Source: Bacillus cereus
Lineage (GTDB): Bacteria; Bacillota; Bacilli; Bacillales; Bacillaceae_G
DNA length: 64,000 nt
Assembly: GCF_025917685.1 (NCBI RefSeq)
Contig: NZ_CP089518.1
Location: 1,737,001-1,801,000 of the forward strand
Direction: 5' to 3'
Shown: positions 42,349 to 51,161 of the stretch, in pieces
How the letters are laid out: each line of letters starts with the position of its first letter
Position numbering within the stretch: the first letter of the stretch is position 1
Notes under the pieces: model-generated
The model's database searches: none
What the model saw: the letters and a program-made list of their open reading frames with translations, nothing else
Told to the model about the DNA's origin: nothing
Translations under genes and position numbers: made by a program

Positions 42349-43998
42349 ATGAGTGTGAAAGTAATAAGAAGGTTAGGGGCATGGCTATTAATTGCATGCG
42401 TTTTTATCATATTAATACCAAAAAGTGCATCTGCTCATGCGTATGTTGTAAAATCAAACCCTACGGAAAATGAAACATTAAAGAAAGCACCACCTGTTGT
42501 GAAAATTGAATTTGATGAGGATATACAAGTTTCACATTTTAATACATTGTTTGTAAGAGATTCCTCAGGTAAAAGAGTAGATTTAAAAGATGCTCATATA
42601 GATAAAAGTAATAAAAAATTATTAGAAGCTGGCTTAAAAGAGAATCTCAAAAATGGTCTCTATTCTATTCAGTGGAAAGCTATTTCAGCTGATGGACATC
42701 CAATTCAAGGAGTTATTCCGTTCCGTATTGGGTCAGCAGAAGCGGGAACAGATGATATAAAAGTAGAAGAGATGGGCTATGTTCCGAAAATCGATATGAT
42801 TGTGGAACGCGGAATTTTATATACAAGTTTTTCTCTATTTATCGGTGTTCTATTATTTAATCTTATCCTTTATAAAGGAAGTGAAAGTCAAGTTCAGTCG
42901 AGGAGTAAGAAAATAATATGGATATCATTATTTGGTATATTCATTAGTTTACTTTTCAATTTACCATTGCAAGCGAAAATAAATGCTGATGTTTCATGGC
43001 TAGAAGCATTCGATCCTTTATTATTAAAAGAAACATTACAGCTATCTGTTTTTGGTTATGTATGGATCACTCAAATGGCTCTTATTAGTATGCTTATAAT
43101 TGTTACATATTTTGCGATGAAGCGTGAAAAGCTTTCGTCTTTTAAAGTATGGAGCATTCCAATACTATTATTTATTGGGTTACTTGTTATGAAAGCCTTC
43201 AATAGTCATGCATATGGATTAAAGTTTAAAGAAATTGCTGTCGTTATGGACTTTCTACATTTATTTGCAGCTTCATTATGGGTTGGTGGTCTATCATCGA
43301 TTATTCTTCTTTTACGTAAAGAGGATGGTAAGTGGGCTATGTATTGGGATGCGATTAAGCGTTTTTCACCATGGGCAACAGGTACTGTCATAGTGATTTT
43401 ATTAACAGGTCTTTTTAACAGTACATTTTTTATTCCAACGATCCATTCACTATTTGATACGAAGTATGGATTAGCCTTATTAGCAAAGATACTTTTATTC
43501 GTTTGTATGGGTATATTGGGAATTATTCATTATGTGAAAGGGAGAATGCGAGCGCAGCAAAGGTTAGGAGCTACGGTGAAAGTAGAGTTTATCATTGGAG
43601 TTATCGTTTTCATAATCGTGGCCTTTATGACAAACGTACAAACACCACCGATGCCTCCTACTGGACCTTTTACAGAGAGTAAACAATTAGATAATGGATA
43701 TGAACTTACGCTAAATGTAAGTCCTAATAAAGTAGGACAGAATACATTTCATATTACTTTGAAGGATGAAAATGGACAACCTGTTACTGATATGGAGCAA
43801 ATTATACTAACGACTCAATCGTTAGATATGAATATGGGCAAAGGTTCATTTAAAGTTTCGGCAGTTTCACCGGGAGAATATGAAGCGGAAGGTATGTATA
43901 TTAACATGACAGGAAACTGGAATATACAAGTTCACGGATTAACAAAATCTCTTGATAGCTTTGATACGGATTATAAATTTATAGTAGGCGGCAGGTAA
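42349..43998 (+). CDS. ycnJ: CopC-CopD fusion copper protein (YcnJ-like)
   Basis: Membrane protein for copper acquisition. The signal peptide ends KSASA and the mature chain begins HAYVVKSNP, the N-terminal copper-binding His of CopC (residues about 30-125); an eight-helix CopD domain follows (residues 155-430) with further His in NSHAYGLKF and MDFLHLFAASLW; a C-terminal extracellular Ig-like domain closes it. 549 residues, like YcnJ of Bacillus subtilis. ATG 42349 follows AAAGAAGTGA; GTG 42355 is possible. It is separated from ycnI by a bcr1-like element that begins right after its stop, so the TAA stop lies in the element's 5-base flank. Confidence 0.9.
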   Translation: MSVKVIRRLGAWLLIACVFIILIPKSASAHAYVVKSNPTENETLKKAPPVVKIEFDEDIQVSHFNTLFVRDSSGKRVDLKDAHIDKSNKKLLEAGLKENLKNGLYSIQWKAISADGHPIQGVIPFRIGSAEAGTDDIKVEEMGYVPKIDMIVERGILYTSFSLFIGVLLFNLILYKGSESQVQSRSKKIIWISLFGIFISLLFNLPLQAKINADVSWLEAFDPLLLKETLQLSVFGYVWITQMALISMLIIVTYFAMKREKLSSFKVWSIPILLFIGLLVMKAFNSHAYGLKFKEIAVVMDFLHLFAASLWVGGLSSIILLLRKEDGKWAMYWDAIKRFSPWATGTVIVILLTGLFNSTFFIPTIHSLFDTKYGLALLAKILLFVCMGILGIIHYVKGRMRAQQRLGATVKVEFIIGVIVFIIVAFMTNVQTPPMPPTGPFTESKQLDNGYELTLNVSPNKVGQNTFHITLKDENGQPVTDMEQIILTTQSLDMNMGKGSFKVSAVSPGEYEAEGMYINMTGNWNIQVHGLTKSLDSFDTDYKFIVGGR

Positions 43999-43999
43999 A

Positions 44000-44146
44000 G
44001 TGAAACTTTAATCAGTGGGGGACGCATCCCACACTGATTATTAGCCCGCCCCAATTGGGCTTTTACGGGCAGTTGATCCCCAGCCTAACTTCTTTGCTTT
44101 CGCTGAATTTTGAGGTAGGGGGTCATACTGCGCGGCGAATAGCGGG
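44000..44146 (-). repeat. bcr1-like interspersed element, full copy (147 bp) with GTAAA/TTTAC flanks
   Basis: Read on the minus strand it starts CCCGCTATTCGCCGCGCAGT and ends CACTGATTAAAGTTTCAC, matching the shorter copy at 41972. It is flanked by direct repeats GTAAA at 43995-43999 and 44147-44151 (TTTAC on the minus strand). GC-rich complementary segments inside (GCCCGCCCCAATTGGGC) indicate a strong RNA fold. Confidence 0.75.
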
Positions 44147-44184
44147 GTAAAGAGGCGTTATAGATGAAAGGGAGTAAATAGAAA

Positions 44185-44805
44185 ATGAAACGTATAAAAA
44201 AATTAGGAACAACAATGATCGCAACAATAATTGCAATGGGAATTTTTTCGTTACCTGTTAGTGCTCATGTGACTGTAAAACCAGCAACTTCTGACGTTAG
44301 CTCTTGGGAAACTTATACAATAAAGGTACCTGTTGAAAAGAATATGGCAACAACAAAAGTTACACTGAAAATACCATCTGGAGTCGAGTTTCAACAGTAT
44401 GAGCCAGTGCCAGGATGGAAAGTGGAAGAACAAAAAGATGCAGCTGGAAAAGTTAAAACTGTAATATGGGAAGCAACAGGAGATGGGATTTTACCTGGTC
44501 AGTTCCAGCGATTTACTTTCGTAGCTAAAAATCCAGATAAAGAACAAAAAATAGCTTGGGATGCATATCAGCAATATAAGGACGGAGAAATTGTTGAATG
44601 GACAGGTGATGAGAAAGCTGAGAAACCACATTCTCTTACTACGATTGCAAAAGGTACATCATTAACAGGAGAACATGGTGAAGTATCTAATGTGAAAGAG
44701 AATGCAGGTATCATTAATATGCAAACAATAGCAATTATCTTATCCATTTTGGCAATTGTATCGTCAGTGGGTACTTGTATTTTTGTAGTACGTCGTAAAA
44801 AATAG
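44185..44805 (+). CDS. ycnI: YcnI-family copper-binding membrane protein (DUF1775)
   Basis: Signal peptide ends SLPVSA and the mature protein starts HVTVKPATS, the His of a monohistidine copper site; WEATGDGILPG and the conserved tryptophans (SSWETYTIKVP) belong to the DUF1775 fold. A C-terminal membrane anchor (IAIILSILAIVSSVGTCIF) and basic end keep it on the outer face of the membrane. 206 residues is usual. It works with YcnJ in copper handling. GGGAG precedes ATG 44185 at some distance. The 186-base gap to ycnJ is nearly all bcr1-like element, which may weaken co-expression. Confidence 0.9.
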   Translation: MKRIKKLGTTMIATIIAMGIFSLPVSAHVTVKPATSDVSSWETYTIKVPVEKNMATTKVTLKIPSGVEFQQYEPVPGWKVEEQKDAAGKVKTVIWEATGDGILPGQFQRFTFVAKNPDKEQKIAWDAYQQYKDGEIVEWTGDEKAEKPHSLTTIAKGTSLTGEHGEVSNVKENAGIINMQTIAIILSILAIVSSVGTCIFVVRRKK

Positions 44806-44814
44806 GCAACATTG

Positions 44815-44846
44815 AAAGGTCTCATTGAAAGTAATGAGACCTTTGT
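44815..44846 (+). terminator. Terminator after ycnI
   Basis: AAAGGTCTCATT pairs with AATGAGACCTTT. Confidence 0.8.
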
Positions 44847-45041
44847 TAATTAATATTAGAGATTAAGCAGCCTCGAGGAGGGATGCGTGTTTGAAGTGTT
44901 AAAATTAAATAATTTTTTGTATCTTCTGCTCTTTACTTTTTAGAGATGGTCATAAGCGAACCAGCATTGTTTCAGGGTGGCGTGACAAGAAATTGGAGGA
45001 GAAATATTGGGAAATAAAAAATTGACATTCGTATTATTCAT

Positions 45042-46235
45042 TTACCATACAAAAAGCCCCACAAGCATAGCGCTTAATAAGGAAACAGCCATTCCGCTAA
45101 CAAGAAGCTTCCAAACATTCTTACCGATGATTGAAGATTTTTCTCCGCCAAATAATGAATTGTAAGTTCCATAAATCATACCTACTGTACTAAAGTTAGC
45201 AAAAGAGGCTAGAAATGTTGTTGCAACTGCAATCGTATGCGGTTGTAAAGACTTTAAGTTTGATTTTAAATCCATCATTGCAACAAATTCGTTCGTTGTT
45301 ATTTTTATCCCCATTAATTCAGCTACATACATAGCATCACTGCCTGATACACCAAGTAAAAATGCAAAAGGACTAAAGATAATAGAGAAGATTTTTTGAA
45401 TTGTTAAACCTGTTACAAAAAAACTTAAAATCCCATTTAAACATGCTGTTAATGCTACATATCCAATTACCATAGCTAAAATAACAATAACCATATTCAT
45501 CCCAACTAACATACTATTTGAAATGGTAGAAAAGAAATCTTTTTTTTCATTTTTTGAAGGTGAATAAATAATATCTTCTTCTTTAGTGACTTCTATAGGA
45601 TTTAAAACATTGGCTAAAATTAATGCGTTAATACAGTTTAAAGGAATGGCGCTGAAAATATATGTTGCTGGAACCATTGATAGATAAGCACCAAGAATGG
45701 AACCGCTGACGCTACTCATACTCATAATTCCAAAAGTCAACAAACGATTTTCTTTTAAAACAGATAATTGATCACGAACAACTGCAAGTGCTTCCGTGTT
45801 TCCTAAAAACATCATTTGAATGGAAAAGAAGCTTTCTAACTTTGGTAAACGAGAAATCTTTGAAATGATTGCACCTACTTTATCGATAATCCAAGTTAAG
45901 ATTCCAAAATAAGAAAGAATATCAAAAAAAGTGATAACAAAAATGATAGGAAGTAATGCGCTAAAGAAGAAATCAATTGTTTGATTTTCCATAGCTGAAG
46001 GAAATGCAAATCGAATACCTTCATTCGCACATGAAAGTAGCCAACTGAAAAATGACGCAATTTTATTAATTATGATACTACCCAATTTGGTACCTAACAT
46101 AAACCATGTAATAAAAAGCTCCAATATTATTAGAATACTGATTGGTCTCCATTTTATTTTTCTTTTATTAGGCGAACATAGGAAAACGAATAATATTACA
46201 ATGAAAATCCCTAAAATATTTAATATGAAATTCAT
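45042..46235 (-). CDS. CNT-family nucleoside transporter (second NupC/NupG-like)
   Basis: 397 residues, paralogue of nupC at 21702: shared layout KISRLPKLESFFSIQMMFLG, TTNEFVAMMDLK and FANFSTVGMIYGTYNSL. Imports nucleosides; NupG-like members favour purine nucleosides, but substrate is not readable here. Where NupC has LGQSEVFIS this has LGNTEALAV, a change in the substrate-binding loop. TTGTTGACATG start region: CAAGGAGTTGTTGAC precedes ATG 46235. Transcribed alone; next to decayed recombinase sequence. Confidence 0.88.
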   Translation of the reverse strand: MNFILNILGIFIVILFVFLCSPNKRKIKWRPISILIILELFITWFMLGTKLGSIIINKIASFFSWLLSCANEGIRFAFPSAMENQTIDFFFSALLPIIFVITFFDILSYFGILTWIIDKVGAIISKISRLPKLESFFSIQMMFLGNTEALAVVRDQLSVLKENRLLTFGIMSMSSVSGSILGAYLSMVPATYIFSAIPLNCINALILANVLNPIEVTKEEDIIYSPSKNEKKDFFSTISNSMLVGMNMVIVILAMVIGYVALTACLNGILSFFVTGLTIQKIFSIIFSPFAFLLGVSGSDAMYVAELMGIKITTNEFVAMMDLKSNLKSLQPHTIAVATTFLASFANFSTVGMIYGTYNSLFGGEKSSIIGKNVWKLLVSGMAVSLLSAMLVGLFVW

Positions 46236-46277
46236 GTCAACAACTCCTTGAGCTTTATTATTTGTATATAAAAAAGC

Positions 46278-46324
46278 TCTTATTCTTCATACTTTGGCTA
46301 ATGAACAGAAGTATGAAGAATAGG
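46278..46324. repeat. 14-bp inverted repeat between the CNT gene and the integrase relic
   Basis: TATTCTTCATACTT and AAGTATGAAGAATA are perfect arms about 14 bases apart. No T-tail. It may be a control hairpin or a site belonging to the lost recombinase. Confidence 0.5.
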
Positions 46325-46341
46325 AGAGGAACAAAAAATTG

Positions 46342-46612
46342 ATGGTTTATAAACATCCCAATACAACGAGAGAAATCATATCATTATTTGAATTTTTGTA
46401 TTCTACGGGCTGCCGTATTGGAGAAGACGTAAAACTGAATCGTGATGATATTAACTTCTCAACGAATCATTTTGCATGGGAAAGGTGATAAAGAAAGGGA
46501 AGTATACTTTAATACTCGTTGCACTATTTGGTTAAAAAGGTATCTAGATGAAAGAGATGATGAGGAGCCTTGTTTGTTTATTACGGGAAGAAGGCTGAAA
46601 AGAAACTTGTAG
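46342..46612 (+). pseudogene. Tyrosine recombinase (integrase) fragment with a frameshift
   Basis: First frame (46342-46488) reads LFEFLYSTGCRIGEDVKLNR with the first catalytic Arg region of the phage-integrase fold; after loss of one A near 46481 the sequence continues one frame later as GDKEREVYFNTRC, then WLKRYLDERDDEEPCLFITG, ending at 46612. The C-terminal half with His-x-x-Arg and Tyr is missing, as is the N-terminal DNA-binding domain. It abuts, and slightly overlaps, a monooxygenase fragment, so two unrelated genes have been joined by deletion. No partner att sites seen. Confidence 0.78.
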
Positions 46613-47079
46613 AAAATGCCTTCTTAGACCATACAGGTTGGGAAACCTCGCATCTACTCAAGACCATGAGAGATGCGACAGACTTTTATTTTGACGAGAT
46701 ATGCCAGATTCACATGCCGACATGGTCAAAGGGGCGGGTTACATTGGTAGGTGATGCAGCGTATGGACCATCACCTTTATCGGGTCAAGGCTCTAGCCTG
46801 GCGCTTGTCGGGGCTTTTGTATTAGCTGGTGAACTCAAAGCTGCAGATGGCGACTTCGCCCGTGCATTTATTGCCTATGAACAAAAAATGAGAAAGTTTG
46901 TTGAGAAAAATCAAAAAATAGGATTAATGGCTGCAGGGAGTATGGTTGAAAAATCGAAATTCAAAATCTTTCTTCGCAACTTAATGTTGCGTATACCAAC
47001 TATTATGGTTGTACGATTTAAGATGGTTTCGAAAATGATAGCGAAAGCTGCTAACGGGATAGAGCTGAAAGATTATTGA
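46583..47079 (+). pseudogene. C-terminal half of an FAD-dependent monooxygenase
   Basis: About 160 residues beginning KKLVENAFLDHTGWE and containing GRVTLVGDAAYGPSPLSGQG, the GD motif that binds the ribityl chain of FAD in class A monooxygenases (TetX/UbiH type). The N-terminal Rossmann half with GxGxxG is absent, so it cannot bind FAD alone; the whole enzyme would be near 370-400 residues. A TTG at 46570 could start it, but within integrase-derived sequence. It ends with a membrane-like basic C-terminus and a normal stop. Confidence 0.82.
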
Positions 47080-47143
47080 TATGGATAGTTATAACAAAAA
47101 GAGAGATTTCCCTTTTTGTTGGTACTTAAAGTGATGGTGCACA

Positions 47144-47196
47144 AAATAGACATAAGAAAGAGCCTACAAAAAGTAGGCTCTTTCTTATGTCTATTT
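47144..47196. terminator. Bidirectional terminator between the monooxygenase relic and the EamA gene
   Basis: AAATAGACATAAGAAAGAGC continues to a 24-base arm that pairs perfectly with 47173-47196 around a 5-base loop; its right arm reaches the EamA stop codon. Confidence 0.88.
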
Positions 47197-48100
47197 ATTT
47201 CATTTCAACTTGCTGCCCTACAGCAAGTGTTTTCGGCTTTATATTTACAAAACAAATACTTACCACAATAAATAAAAGTCCGATAAATAAGCTAATCGTA
47301 ATTGCCTCATGTAAGAAAATTGAACTTACAATAATAGCGATAAGAGGGATAAGGAATGTATAAGCTCCAACTTTGCTTGCTTCACCGGCTCCAACAAGTG
47401 TGAAGTAAGCGAGCCACCCCATTGCAATAACAAAGAATGAGATGAATAGTAGTACACTTACAAATGGTATACTCCAAGCGATGTTAGACCAGCTTTCAAA
47501 TTCTGAACCAAATCCGATTAAGCAAAGTCCGCCAATAATAAGCTGAAGTGTTACCATCCAAATGGCATTAACGCGGTGTCCAGTTTTCTTAATAAATACT
47601 GTGCCGAGTGCCCAGCCGATAGCACAGCCTAAAGCAAGTAGAACACCGATAATAGAAATATGTCCAGTTAAACTACTAGAGCTAATAACCCCTACACCAA
47701 TAAATCCAAGAATAAGTCCGAAAATTTTCAAGCCATACATTGCCTCTTCAAGCCAAATCCATGAGAAAATGCCGAGTAAGACAGGTTGGAGAAATACGAT
47801 TGCGGAGAATAGTCCGGCGGGCATGTATTGAAGTCCGACAGTTTGTAGTCCGTAAAATATAATGATGTTAAGTAAAGAAGAAATAACGTATAAATGCCAA
47901 GTTTCTTTTAAATGTAACTCTTTGTATTTCGGTAAAGCGAAAAGGAGTAAAATGAATCCTCCAATTAAAGTTCGAACGCCTGCAAATAAAACGGGTGGTG
48001 TATAATGTAGGGCAAACTTAGATAAAGGCCAATTGATTCCCCACATGAAAACGAGAAACGTAAGGATTATGGCTGTCTTAGTTCGAGAAAGCTGTGTCAC
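47195..48100 (-). CDS. EamA/DMT-family exporter
   Basis: Ten-helix drug/metabolite transporter of 301 residues made of two EamA halves: FLVFMWGINWPLSKFAL in the first and GCAIGWALGTVFIKKTG in the second. Members export amino acids or other metabolites; substrate unknown. AGGAGG precedes ATG 48100 on the minus strand. Divergent from a LysR regulator with a 97-base shared region, which is thus the likely controller. Terminator immediately after the stop. Confidence 0.87.
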   Translation of the reverse strand: MTQLSRTKTAIILTFLVFMWGINWPLSKFALHYTPPVLFAGVRTLIGGFILLLFALPKYKELHLKETWHLYVISSLLNIIIFYGLQTVGLQYMPAGLFSAIVFLQPVLLGIFSWIWLEEAMYGLKIFGLILGFIGVGVISSSSLTGHISIIGVLLALGCAIGWALGTVFIKKTGHRVNAIWMVTLQLIIGGLCLIGFGSEFESWSNIAWSIPFVSVLLFISFFVIAMGWLAYFTLVGAGEASKVGAYTFLIPLIAIIVSSIFLHEAITISLFIGLLFIVVSICFVNIKPKTLAVGQQVEMK

Positions 48101-48197
48101 TGTAAAACCTCCTTGGTGTTATTCATCTCACTATGATATGATATCGACTGTGATAAATAAAATGAATCTTTTTTATAAGGAGTATAAGTGATTAGTT

Positions 48198-49067
48198 ATG
48201 ACCATTACACAACTGCAAGTATTAATAAAAACTGTTGAGTTAGGTAGTTTTACGAAGGCTGCTCGGGTGTTAAATATGACGCAACCAGCTGTAAGTCATG
48301 CGATTTCAAGTATTGAGTCAGAATTAGGAGTTACTATTCTTATACGTGATAAACGAAAAGGATTACTCGTTACGGATGTAGGAAACAGAATTCTTGTACA
48401 TATTAGAGAGATTTTGAACGGTGTAGAGAAGATTGAACAAGAAGTTGCGATGGAGAAAGGGCACGAAGTTGGGACGATTCGAATTGGTAGTTTTCCGAGT
48501 GCTTCTGCGCATTTCTTACCCAAAATGATAAATCTTTTTAAGGAGAAGTATCCGAACTTAGAAGTCGTTCTTTGTGAAGGGACGATTAAAGAAGTTGAAG
48601 ATTGGTTAGTATCGAGGGTTGTTGATATAGGAATTGTTATTTTGCCTAATAAAGATATGGAGATTGTCCCATTAACGAAGGGGAAAATGGTTGTTATCTT
48701 AAGAGAGGATCATCCTCTTTGTAAGAAGGACTCTATTACAATTAGTGATTTAGAGAATGAACCGATCATATTATGTAAGGGCGGATACGAACCACCCATT
48801 ATTGATATGTTTAAACAAGCCAACGTACCACTTCGGGCTGAGTATGTAATTTCGACCGTTACTACAGCTTTAAATATGATTCAAGAAGGATTAGGTATTG
48901 CAATATTAGCTGAATTATCTTTAACGAATTTACCAAAAAATGTGCAAACGAGAGAGTTGGAACCGCAAGTATGGAGAGAAATTGCTTTAGCTGTTCCATC
49001 ATTAAAGGATTCTTCAATCGCTGTGCAGCTATTTATTGAAGAATTTCAAGCGCTATTTACAGAATAA
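48198..49067 (+). CDS. LysR-family transcriptional regulator (CysL/YwfK-like layout)
   Basis: 289 residues; winged helix TVELGSFTKAARVLNMTQPA then VSHAISSIESELG, and effector domain from about residue 90 (GTIRIGSFPSASAHFLPKM). Probably activates or represses the divergent EamA exporter in response to its substrate. The ribosome site before ATG 48198 is weak (AAGTGA at 6 bases, AAGGAG at 15). A terminator follows. Confidence 0.87.
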   Translation: MTITQLQVLIKTVELGSFTKAARVLNMTQPAVSHAISSIESELGVTILIRDKRKGLLVTDVGNRILVHIREILNGVEKIEQEVAMEKGHEVGTIRIGSFPSASAHFLPKMINLFKEKYPNLEVVLCEGTIKEVEDWLVSRVVDIGIVILPNKDMEIVPLTKGKMVVILREDHPLCKKDSITISDLENEPIILCKGGYEPPIIDMFKQANVPLRAEYVISTVTTALNMIQEGLGIAILAELSLTNLPKNVQTRELEPQVWREIALAVPSLKDSSIAVQLFIEEFQALFTE

Positions 49068-49071
49068 AAAG

Positions 49072-49104
49072 AAGTGTCTCATATATCATAATGGGACACT
49101 TTTT
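49072..49104 (+). terminator. Terminator after the LysR gene
   Basis: AAGTGTCTCAT pairs with ATGGGACACTT (one G-T pair), followed by TTT. Confidence 0.75.
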
Positions 49105-49134
49105 AATTTGCTTATAAAAAATCTATCAAAAGGA

Positions 49135-49163
49135 TTGACTTATCTTTTAGTTGTAACTATAAT
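49135..49163 (+). promoter_or_regulatory. Consensus-like sigma-A promoter of the Rrf2 gene
   Basis: TTGACT (49135-49140), 17 bases, TATAAT (49158-49163). Confidence 0.85.
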
Positions 49164-49170
49164 GATTACA
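49152..49170. promoter_or_regulatory. 19-bp palindromic operator, copy 1, over the -10 of the Rrf2 gene
   Basis: TGTAACTATAATGATTACA; the half-sites TGTAA and TTACA are perfect inverted repeats. The same pattern recurs at 49648-49666. Confidence 0.7.
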
Positions 49171-49187
49171 TCGAGGTGGTGATTACG

Positions 49188-49619
49188 ATGAAAATTAGTA
49201 GCCGCTTTTCTATAGCTGTTCATATTTTATCTATTTTAAAAAACAATCCATCTTCACTTTGCACTTCAGACTATATGGCCAAAAGTGTAAATACAAATCC
49301 GGTAGTCATTCGTAAAATAATGTCGTACTTGAAACAAGCTGGATTTGTTTACGTAAATCGCGGACCAGGTGGCGCGGGGTTATTAAAGGATTTACATGAA
49401 ATCACGTTGTTAGATGTGTATCATGCAGTAAATGTAGTGGAAGAGGATAAACTATTTCATATTCATGAGCAACCAAATCCAGATTGTCCAATTGGCGCGA
49501 ATATTCAAGTGGTGTTAGAAGTTATATTAATTCAAGCGCAATCCGCGATGGAAGAAGTTTTGAAAAATATTACGATGGGGCAGTTGTTTGAATCTTTACA
49601 AGAGAAAATGAATGCTTAA
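49188..49619 (+). CDS. Rrf2-family transcriptional regulator
   Basis: 143-residue winged-helix protein: MKISSRFSIAVHILSIL, CTSDYMAKSVNTNPVVIRKI (recognition region) and GFVYVNRGPGGAGLLKD (wing). The iron-sulfur Cys triad of IscR/NsrR is not apparent: only one cysteine (DCPIG) falls in that region, so it is of the YwnA-like type without a cluster. ATG 49188 with GAGGTGGTGATT upstream. Its own promoter and the next gene share a 19-base palindrome, suggesting autoregulation and control of the DsbA-nitroreductase pair. Confidence 0.87.
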   Translation: MKISSRFSIAVHILSILKNNPSSLCTSDYMAKSVNTNPVVIRKIMSYLKQAGFVYVNRGPGGAGLLKDLHEITLLDVYHAVNVVEEDKLFHIHEQPNPDCPIGANIQVVLEVILIQAQSAMEEVLKNITMGQLFESLQEKMNA

Positions 49620-49647
49620 AATATTATCTATATTTTTTTATTATTAA

Positions 49648-49666
49648 TGTAACTGTTTTGATTACA
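49648..49666. promoter_or_regulatory. 19-bp palindromic operator, copy 2, before the DsbA-like gene
   Basis: TGTAACTGTTTTGATTACA, matching copy 1 except in the four central bases; 26-44 bases before the start codon. Confidence 0.7.
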
Positions 49667-49691
49667 ACTATAAAGGTAAGGTGTAAAAATT

Positions 49692-50342
49692 ATGACTGTA
49701 AAAATGAAAGTATACTCAGACTTTATATGTCCGTTTTGTTTTTTAGCAAAAGGTCCATTAGATGAAGTAGCGAAAGAGAAAGACGTAGAAATTGAATGGA
49801 TGCCATTTGAATTACGTCCAAGTCCATATTCAAAAATAGATCCATGGAATGAACCAGAAAAGTTAGGTTCATGGGATGCTTTCATTCTTCCTACAGCGAA
49901 GAAATTAGGAATCGATATGCGCTTGCCACGTGTTTCACCGCATCCATATACACATCTAGCTTTTGAAGGATGTGAATTTGCGAAAGAACGTGGGCTAGGG
50001 AATGAGTATCATCACCGCGTATTCACCGCATTTTTCCAAGAAGAACAAAACATTGAAGATATTGATGTGTTAACAAAACTAGCGGTAGAAGTAGGGCTTC
50101 CAGAAGCTGAATTTAAAGATGCATTAGTAAATCGAAAATATAAAGAAAAACATCAAGAAGCAATTCAGCGTGCATATGATGAAGCGAATATTATGGCTGT
50201 TCCAACTGTCATGATTGGCGATGAAGTCATTCAAGGGCTTGCTAGTAAAGAAACGCTAGAGAGAGTAATTGATAAAGAAATTGAAAAGAATAAAACAAAT
50301 TCTTTTGAAGGAATGCAATGTAATACAGATGGATATTGCTAA
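49692..50342 (+). CDS. DsbA/FrnE-family thiol oxidoreductase
   Basis: 216-residue cytoplasmic thioredoxin-fold protein with CPFC at residues 13-16 (SDFICPFCFLAKGPLDE) and the cis-Pro loop NIMAVPTVMIGD. No signal peptide, so it is of the FrnE type rather than exported DsbA. The C-terminus carries an extra Cys pair (MQCNTDGYC) that may be redox-active. AAGGTAAGG precedes ATG 49692. It is 58 bases before a nitroreductase, and the pair appears to be a redox-stress unit under the Rrf2 regulator. Confidence 0.88.
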   Translation: MTVKMKVYSDFICPFCFLAKGPLDEVAKEKDVEIEWMPFELRPSPYSKIDPWNEPEKLGSWDAFILPTAKKLGIDMRLPRVSPHPYTHLAFEGCEFAKERGLGNEYHHRVFTAFFQEEQNIEDIDVLTKLAVEVGLPEAEFKDALVNRKYKEKHQEAIQRAYDEANIMAVPTVMIGDEVIQGLASKETLERVIDKEIEKNKTNSFEGMQCNTDGYC

Positions 50343-50399
50343 TTCGCTTGTTATGAAATAACAAAATAAATTATAAAACAAATATTTGGAGGAATTAAA

Positions 50400-51002
50400 A
50401 TGTCAGCAACTACAACAAACTTAAAAGAAGCAATCGTGAACCGTCGTTCAATTCGTAAAGTAACAAAAAATGATGCAATTACAAAAGAAAGAATTGAAGA
50501 GGTTTTAAAAACAGCTTTACACGCACCAACATCTTTCAATATGCAAAGTGGCCGTATGGTTGTATTAATGGATGGAGAGCATGAAAAGTTTTGGGATATC
50601 GTAAAAGAAACGCTTAGATCACGCGTACCAGCAGAAAACTTTGAAGCGACTGTAGAAAGACTAAAAGGTTTCCATACAGGTGTAGGTACAGTTTTATTCT
50701 TTGAAGATCAAGCAACTGTAGAAAAAATGCAAGAAAATGCACCGTTATATAAAGATCAATTCCCATTCTGGTCTCATCAAGGTAATGCCATGTTACAACA
50801 TACTGTGTGGATGCTATTGTCTGCTGAAGGAATTGGCGCATCACTGCAACATTACAACCCAATCGTAGATGCTGAGGTAAAAGAAACTTGGAACATTCCA
50901 GCAGAGTGGAGTTTAGTAGGACAAATGCCATTTGGTGAGCCAAATGAAGAACCAGGGGAAAGAACATTCTTACCTACTGAAGATGTAGTGAAATTTTATT
51001 AA
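50400..51002 (+). CDS. Nitroreductase-family FMN oxidoreductase
   Basis: 200 residues; NRRSIRKVTKNDAITKERIE and ALHAPTSFNMQSGRMVVLMD form the FMN site, and MLLSAEGIGASLQHYNP is the second conserved block. It reduces nitro compounds or quinones with NAD(P)H; members similar to YdgI/YodC take part in detoxification. TTGGAGGAATT precedes ATG 50400. Last gene of the unit; terminator at 51031. Confidence 0.9.
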   Translation: MSATTTNLKEAIVNRRSIRKVTKNDAITKERIEEVLKTALHAPTSFNMQSGRMVVLMDGEHEKFWDIVKETLRSRVPAENFEATVERLKGFHTGVGTVLFFEDQATVEKMQENAPLYKDQFPFWSHQGNAMLQHTVWMLLSAEGIGASLQHYNPIVDAEVKETWNIPAEWSLVGQMPFGEPNEEPGERTFLPTEDVVKFY

Positions 51003-51030
51003 GAAATTTGATATATAAAGAGTTAGATAA

Positions 51031-51075
51031 ACAAAAGGAGAGTACATATTAGCCATATATGTACGCTCCTTTTGT
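51031..51075 (+). terminator. Terminator after the nitroreductase gene
   Basis: ACAAAAGGAGAGTACATAT pairs with ATATGTACGCTCCTTTTGT with one A-G mismatch. Confidence 0.8.
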
Positions 51076-51161
51076 ATGTAATGTTTAAACTCTTATTGTA
51101 AGAACAATTTCCTTCATATGCATCGATGTTTTTCCTTACAATTAAAAATCTATTATGTTTA

